Assembly: GCA_016787705.1 (NCBI GenBank)
Contig: JAEUTP010000027.1
Coordinates: 186,001 to 250,000 of the forward strand
DNA length: 64,000 nt
Origin: Bacteroidia bacterium
GTDB taxonomy: Bacteria; Bacteroidota; Bacteroidia; B-17B0; Aurantibacillaceae
Reading direction: 5' to 3'
Under the pieces are notes generated by a model. That model saw nothing but the letters and a program-made list of their open reading frames with translations, was not told the origin of the DNA and did no database searches. Both the position numbers and the translations under genes were made by a program. Positions 61,307-64,000 of the stretch are shown one piece after another. Each line of letters opens with the position of its first letter. The first letter of the stretch is position 1.

Positions 61307-62038
61307 TTATTTTTTAAATAAGATGATTAAACGTTCTGAGCTTTGCTGATCAAAGTTATCTAATTTATAATTACCAAACACCTTTTCTATTTTTAAACCT
61401 GCTTTTTGAGCAAAATCTTCAAAATCATTTTTCATGAACAAAGAAACAGATTCTTCAAAATAATAATCTTTGCCCTCATTTGTAAATTCAATACGTTTTA
61501 AAATAGCCTTGTCAATTATTTTTTTTTCAATTTTAAAAGTAATATCTCCTCTTTGTTCAGTATATGTTGGTTTAAGGCCTGTCATTACTTTTTTTGTATT
61601 AAAAAAATCCAACACAAAAATTCCGTTTGGTTTTAATGCTTTTGCAATATTTTTAAATACCGTGTAATTATCATTATAATTCTCAAAATAGCCAAAGCTG
61701 GTAAAAAGATTAAATACAGCATCAAAATAATTTATTCTGAAAGGATCGCGCATATCGTGTACGTAAAAATCCAAAGTATCGCTACTAAACTGAGAGGCTT
61801 CCTTAATACTGTTTCCCGAAAGGTCGGTGCCTATTACATTTAAGCCTTTTTTGTTAAGCGCAATGGCATGTCTTCCTTTTCCACAGGCAAGATCCCAAAC
61901 CCTGGCGTTTTCTTCTAATTGTAAAAGCGAACAAAGGTTATCTATAAAAAATCCAGCCTCATCCTGGTTACGGTTATTATATAGTAAATGATAATAAGGG
62001 GAATTGAACCAGTCTTTAAACCACTCGGCAGATCTCAT
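61307..62038 (-). CDS. Class I SAM-dependent methyltransferase
   Basis: A 243-residue cytosolic methyltransferase. Motif I is VWDLACGKGRHAIAL (residues ~44-58), followed by NVIGTDLSGNSI and FDAVFNLFTSFGYF, as in the Methyltransf_25/11 group with a cupin-like or SAM-binding layout. The C-terminal beta part (IEFTNEGKDYYFEESV) is typical of small-molecule methyltransferases. Substrate unknown. First gene of the run with the ZIP and priA genes. Confidence 0.85.
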   Translation of the reverse strand: MRSAEWFKDWFNSPYYHLLYNNRNQDEAGFFIDNLCSLLQLEENARVWDLACGKGRHAIALNKKGLNVIGTDLSGNSIKEASQFSSDTLDFYVHDMRDPFRINYFDAVFNLFTSFGYFENYNDNYTVFKNIAKALKPNGIFVLDFFNTKKVMTGLKPTYTEQRGDITFKIEKKIIDKAILKRIEFTNEGKDYYFEESVSLFMKNDFEDFAQKAGLKIEKVFGNYKLDNFDQQSSERLIILFKK

Positions 62039-62061
62039 TGTGTAAAGGTACTAAAAATAAA

Positions 62062-62084
62062 AACCACCAATAATTATGGTGGTT
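62062..62084 (-). terminator. Intrinsic terminator after the OmpA-like gene
   Basis: An 8-bp stem AACCACCA / TGGTGGTT with a 7-base loop, followed on the minus strand by TTTATTTTT. It lies just upstream of the methyltransferase gene and about 100 bp past the OmpA-like gene. Confidence 0.7.
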
Positions 62085-62102
62085 CTTATTTATGAATTTT
62101 TA

Positions 62103-62140
62103 AGCCTCATCCTAAATCCATCTCCCAAAAGAAGGACTTT
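62103..62140. repeat. Dispersed repeat, AGCCTCATCC family
   Basis: AGCCTCATCC followed by TCTCCCAAAAGAAGGACTTT; shares its first ten bases and general layout with 6574-6610. The gap 62085-62185 also contains CTTTCGAGAGGGACGG and nothing else of note. Confidence 0.5.
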
Positions 62141-62185
62141 ATTTTATTTTCTTCTACTTTCGAGAGGGACGGAAAGGAAGACTGA

Positions 62186-64000
62186 TTAAATCGCTTTTGC
62201 TTTTACAAATTGATATTTCTCGTATTTTTTACGGCCCAGGTTAAAATCACCGCGGTATTTTGGTCCACTTACTTTTGCACTGCGCGTAAATTTAAGTTTA
62301 GAAACATCACCACCTTTAGCAGCAACCGCCTCTTTTATACTGGCCTGTAATTTTTTTGCGCGGGCCGAAGCTAAATTTTTATTACCCTTGCGACTCGGCA
62401 CACGCGATGCGCTGGAATTGATCTTAACCGTTACCGTTTTTTGTTTGCTTAACTCAGCAACCTTATCAATAAAGTTTGTCCAAATAGCATCAGCATCATT
62501 TATCTTCTTTTTATTGTAAGTAAAATAAAATTCATACTCACTCGATGGCAGATCGGATGGAACATCGGTACTGGTGCTGTTATTATTGTTGTTGCTATTT
62601 GCAATAACTGGTTGACCAATTAATAAGGTCTTGCTAATTGCTTTGGCAGATTTAGCAGGTGTTGTAAAGCTTGTTTCTTCTGAAGTAACTGATTCACTTA
62701 TTGCGATTAATTTGTATTTGGTATCTGGAGTCAATGCAATCCCTCTTGCAATTCCCTTCTCATCAGTAATTGCATCTGTTTTACCACCATCAGCGTCTGT
62801 TAATGTTACAGAGGCATTGGCAATTCCTTTTTTAGTTTTAGAATTTTTTACTGCCACATCCAGTAATATTTCTTTTGTTTCTGATGTAGTAGATTTACCG
62901 CCATCCACATATAATATCTGGTTTATTACTTTTCCAGATTTTAAGCCGATTGTACTTAAATCTGCGGCAGGTGATTTTTTACCGTTTACTTCTGCAACAA
63001 TAATATATTTTTTTTCAGGTTTTAAATTTATGGCATCGTATTTTCCCTGTGCATTGGCATTAATCGTTTGTGCTTCACCGCCAATTTCCTGTAAAATTAT
63101 TTTTGAGCCAATTACCGGTTTTTTCGATTTGCTGTTATCTAAAACAACAGGGCTAAGCGTAATTGTTTTTTTCTTTGCAACTATCTTTCCTAATAGTTTT
63201 ACAGGCTCTAAATTAACCTCGCGGGCAATTTCCTGGTAAGAAAGGTCACCTGTTACAAAAACGTCTTCATTATAAAATTCTTCGCCCGCTGGTGCCTGAT
63301 AAGAAAAATTGTATTCCTTACCCGGAGGTAAAATTGTTGCAAAAGTTCCATTCACTAATTTTGGTTTGTACGAGCCAACTGTTTCGCCAGTTTGTTTATC
63401 TTTTACAATAACGGTAATATCGTCGGGTAATTTTTCACCATCTGCCGGAATGATCTGACCTTTAAACAAAGCAAGGGGCTTTTCTTTTGCACCCGGTATA
63501 GAGATCATGTATATATCTTTCTCGCCATAGCCACCTTCTTTTGCAGACGATACATAACTTCTTTTACCATCGGGCGAGGTTACAAAGAACACATCATCAT
63601 CGGTAGTATTAATAGGATAGCCAAGGTTTGTTACTTCAGAGAATTTATTATCGGGGTTTAAAGTAGAAAAGAAAATGTCATAACCGCCCATTGTTTTATG
63701 ACCGTTTGATGAAAAGAAAAAGGTGATCCCGTCAGGATGAATAAAAGCGCCATCTTCATCATATTCTGTATTGATGGCTGGCCCCATGTTCAAAGCCTTG
63801 CTCCAAATGCCGTTAGGCAATCTTAAGCAACGGTAAATATCTCTTCCGCCATATCCACCAGGCCTGTCTGATACAAAAAATAAAATATTGCCATCTGCAC
63901 TTAAACAAGCGTGCGATTCCCAATATTTCGTATTTACATCCGATCCAAATTCTTTTAGGCTGGTCCAGTCTTTACCATCAAAATTACTGTAATAGATATT
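62186..64000 (-). CDS. PD40/OmpA-like envelope protein (C-terminal part, open at right edge)
   Basis: An open frame from the right edge to 62186, at least 604 codons; the start is outside the window. PD40 (WD40-like) blades are clear (FVSDRPGGYGGRDIY, FSSNGHKTMGGYDIF, YVSSAKEGGYGEKDIYM). Three or four carboxypeptidase-regulatory/Ig-like modules follow. The C-terminal ~110 residues look like a worn OmpA domain: NLASARAKKL matches the usual N-x-x-LSxxRAxxV, but the GHTD portion reads INSSASR, losing the peptidoglycan-binding Asp. The layout resembles PorE-like T9SS accessory proteins and other PD40-OmpA proteins. Followed by a terminator at 62062-62084. Confidence 0.82.
   Translation of the reverse strand, partial: NIYYSNFDGKDWTSLKEFGSDVNTKYWESHACLSADGNILFFVSDRPGGYGGRDIYRCLRLPNGIWSKALNMGPAINTEYDEDGAFIHPDGITFFFSSNGHKTMGGYDIFFSTLNPDNKFSEVTNLGYPINTTDDDVFFVTSPDGKRSYVSSAKEGGYGEKDIYMISIPGAKEKPLALFKGQIIPADGEKLPDDITVIVKDKQTGETVGSYKPKLVNGTFATILPPGKEYNFSYQAPAGEEFYNEDVFVTGDLSYQEIAREVNLEPVKLLGKIVAKKKTITLSPVVLDNSKSKKPVIGSKIILQEIGGEAQTINANAQGKYDAINLKPEKKYIIVAEVNGKKSPAADLSTIGLKSGKVINQILYVDGGKSTTSETKEILLDVAVKNSKTKKGIANASVTLTDADGGKTDAITDEKGIARGIALTPDTKYKLIAISESVTSEETSFTTPAKSAKAISKTLLIGQPVIANSNNNNNSTSTDVPSDLPSSEYEFYFTYNKKKINDADAIWTNFIDKVAELSKQKTVTVKINSSASRVPSRKGNKNLASARAKKLQASIKEAVAAKGGDVSKLKFTRSAKVSGPKYRGDFNLGRKKYEKYQFVKAKAI

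Noticed and set aside
1..64000. tRNA, rRNA, prophage, integrase or transposase genes
   Set aside because: All gaps were read on both strands; no cloverleaf, rRNA segment, phage gene or transposase was recognised.

Overview
This window is AT-rich chromosomal DNA from a member of the Bacteroidota. The evidence is a complete gldK-gldL-gldM-gldN block next to a PorP/SprF-family gene, a separate gldF-gldG pair, several secreted proteins with type IX secretion system (T9SS) C-terminal sorting domains, Bacteroidota-type promoters (TAnnTTTG -7 boxes, sometimes with an upstream TTTG), few recognisable Shine-Dalgarno sites, and TPR-containing sensor and phosphatase proteins typical of the phylum. The sequence does not fix the genus. 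No rRNA, tRNA, CRISPR array, prophage or intact transposase was seen.

Layout. 1-3341 (minus): 5' part of a very large secreted repeat protein that runs off the left edge. 3.5-6.6 kb: ndk, a small T9SS cargo protein, RNase Z and a LuxR-type response regulator. 6.8-11.3 kb (minus): gldG-gldF, a beta-lactamase-fold lipoprotein and mtgA. 11.3-14.6 kb: a thioredoxin-like protein and uvrA. 14.6-16.1 kb: a Lys/Glu-rich protein flanked by repeat-rich DNA. 16.1-24.1 kb: two TPR/PP2C (SpoIIE-like) phosphatases, a CheY-like receiver, two lipoproteins and a Dph6-like ATP-pyrophosphatase. 24.3-29.9 kb (minus): a TerB-like/ABCG-type transporter fusion and four uncharacterised proteins. 30-36.2 kb: an MFS transporter, mnmE, a DUF6799-like protein, a large T9SS cargo protein and a STAS-like protein. 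36.3 kb (minus): rpmE2. 36.8-42.8 kb: the T9SS core. 43-49.1 kb: envelope folding proteins (TlpA-like, two PpiC-type chaperones), a putative outer-membrane barrel and an Arg/Ser-rich exported protein. 49.1-52.8 kb (minus): a small secreted protein, hppD, a 17-residue tandem-repeat protein and rimO. 52.9-57.9 kb: two tandem paralogous TPR histidine kinases and a K+ channel. 58-64 kb (minus): priA, a ZIP transporter, a methyltransferase and a PD40/OmpA-like protein open at the right edge.

How the genes work together. Much of the window serves the cell envelope: T9SS motor and ring (gldK-N), T9SS-associated porin-like protein, gliding-type ABC transporter, periplasmic foldases, peptidoglycan synthesis, and the exported cargo itself. 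A second theme is signalling through TPR-sensor proteins with either PP2C phosphatase or HisKA_3 kinase outputs.

The least ordinary feature is a set of short dispersed repeats. Most lie between genes, but three short repeat-like segments lie in frame inside protein-coding genes: a PP2C phosphatase (22724-22789), priA (59347-59418) and the start of a barrel-like protein (46373-46429, flanked by a 13-bp direct repeat). One further repeat abuts and may supply the end of gldG. I did not find a clear new defence or mobile system.
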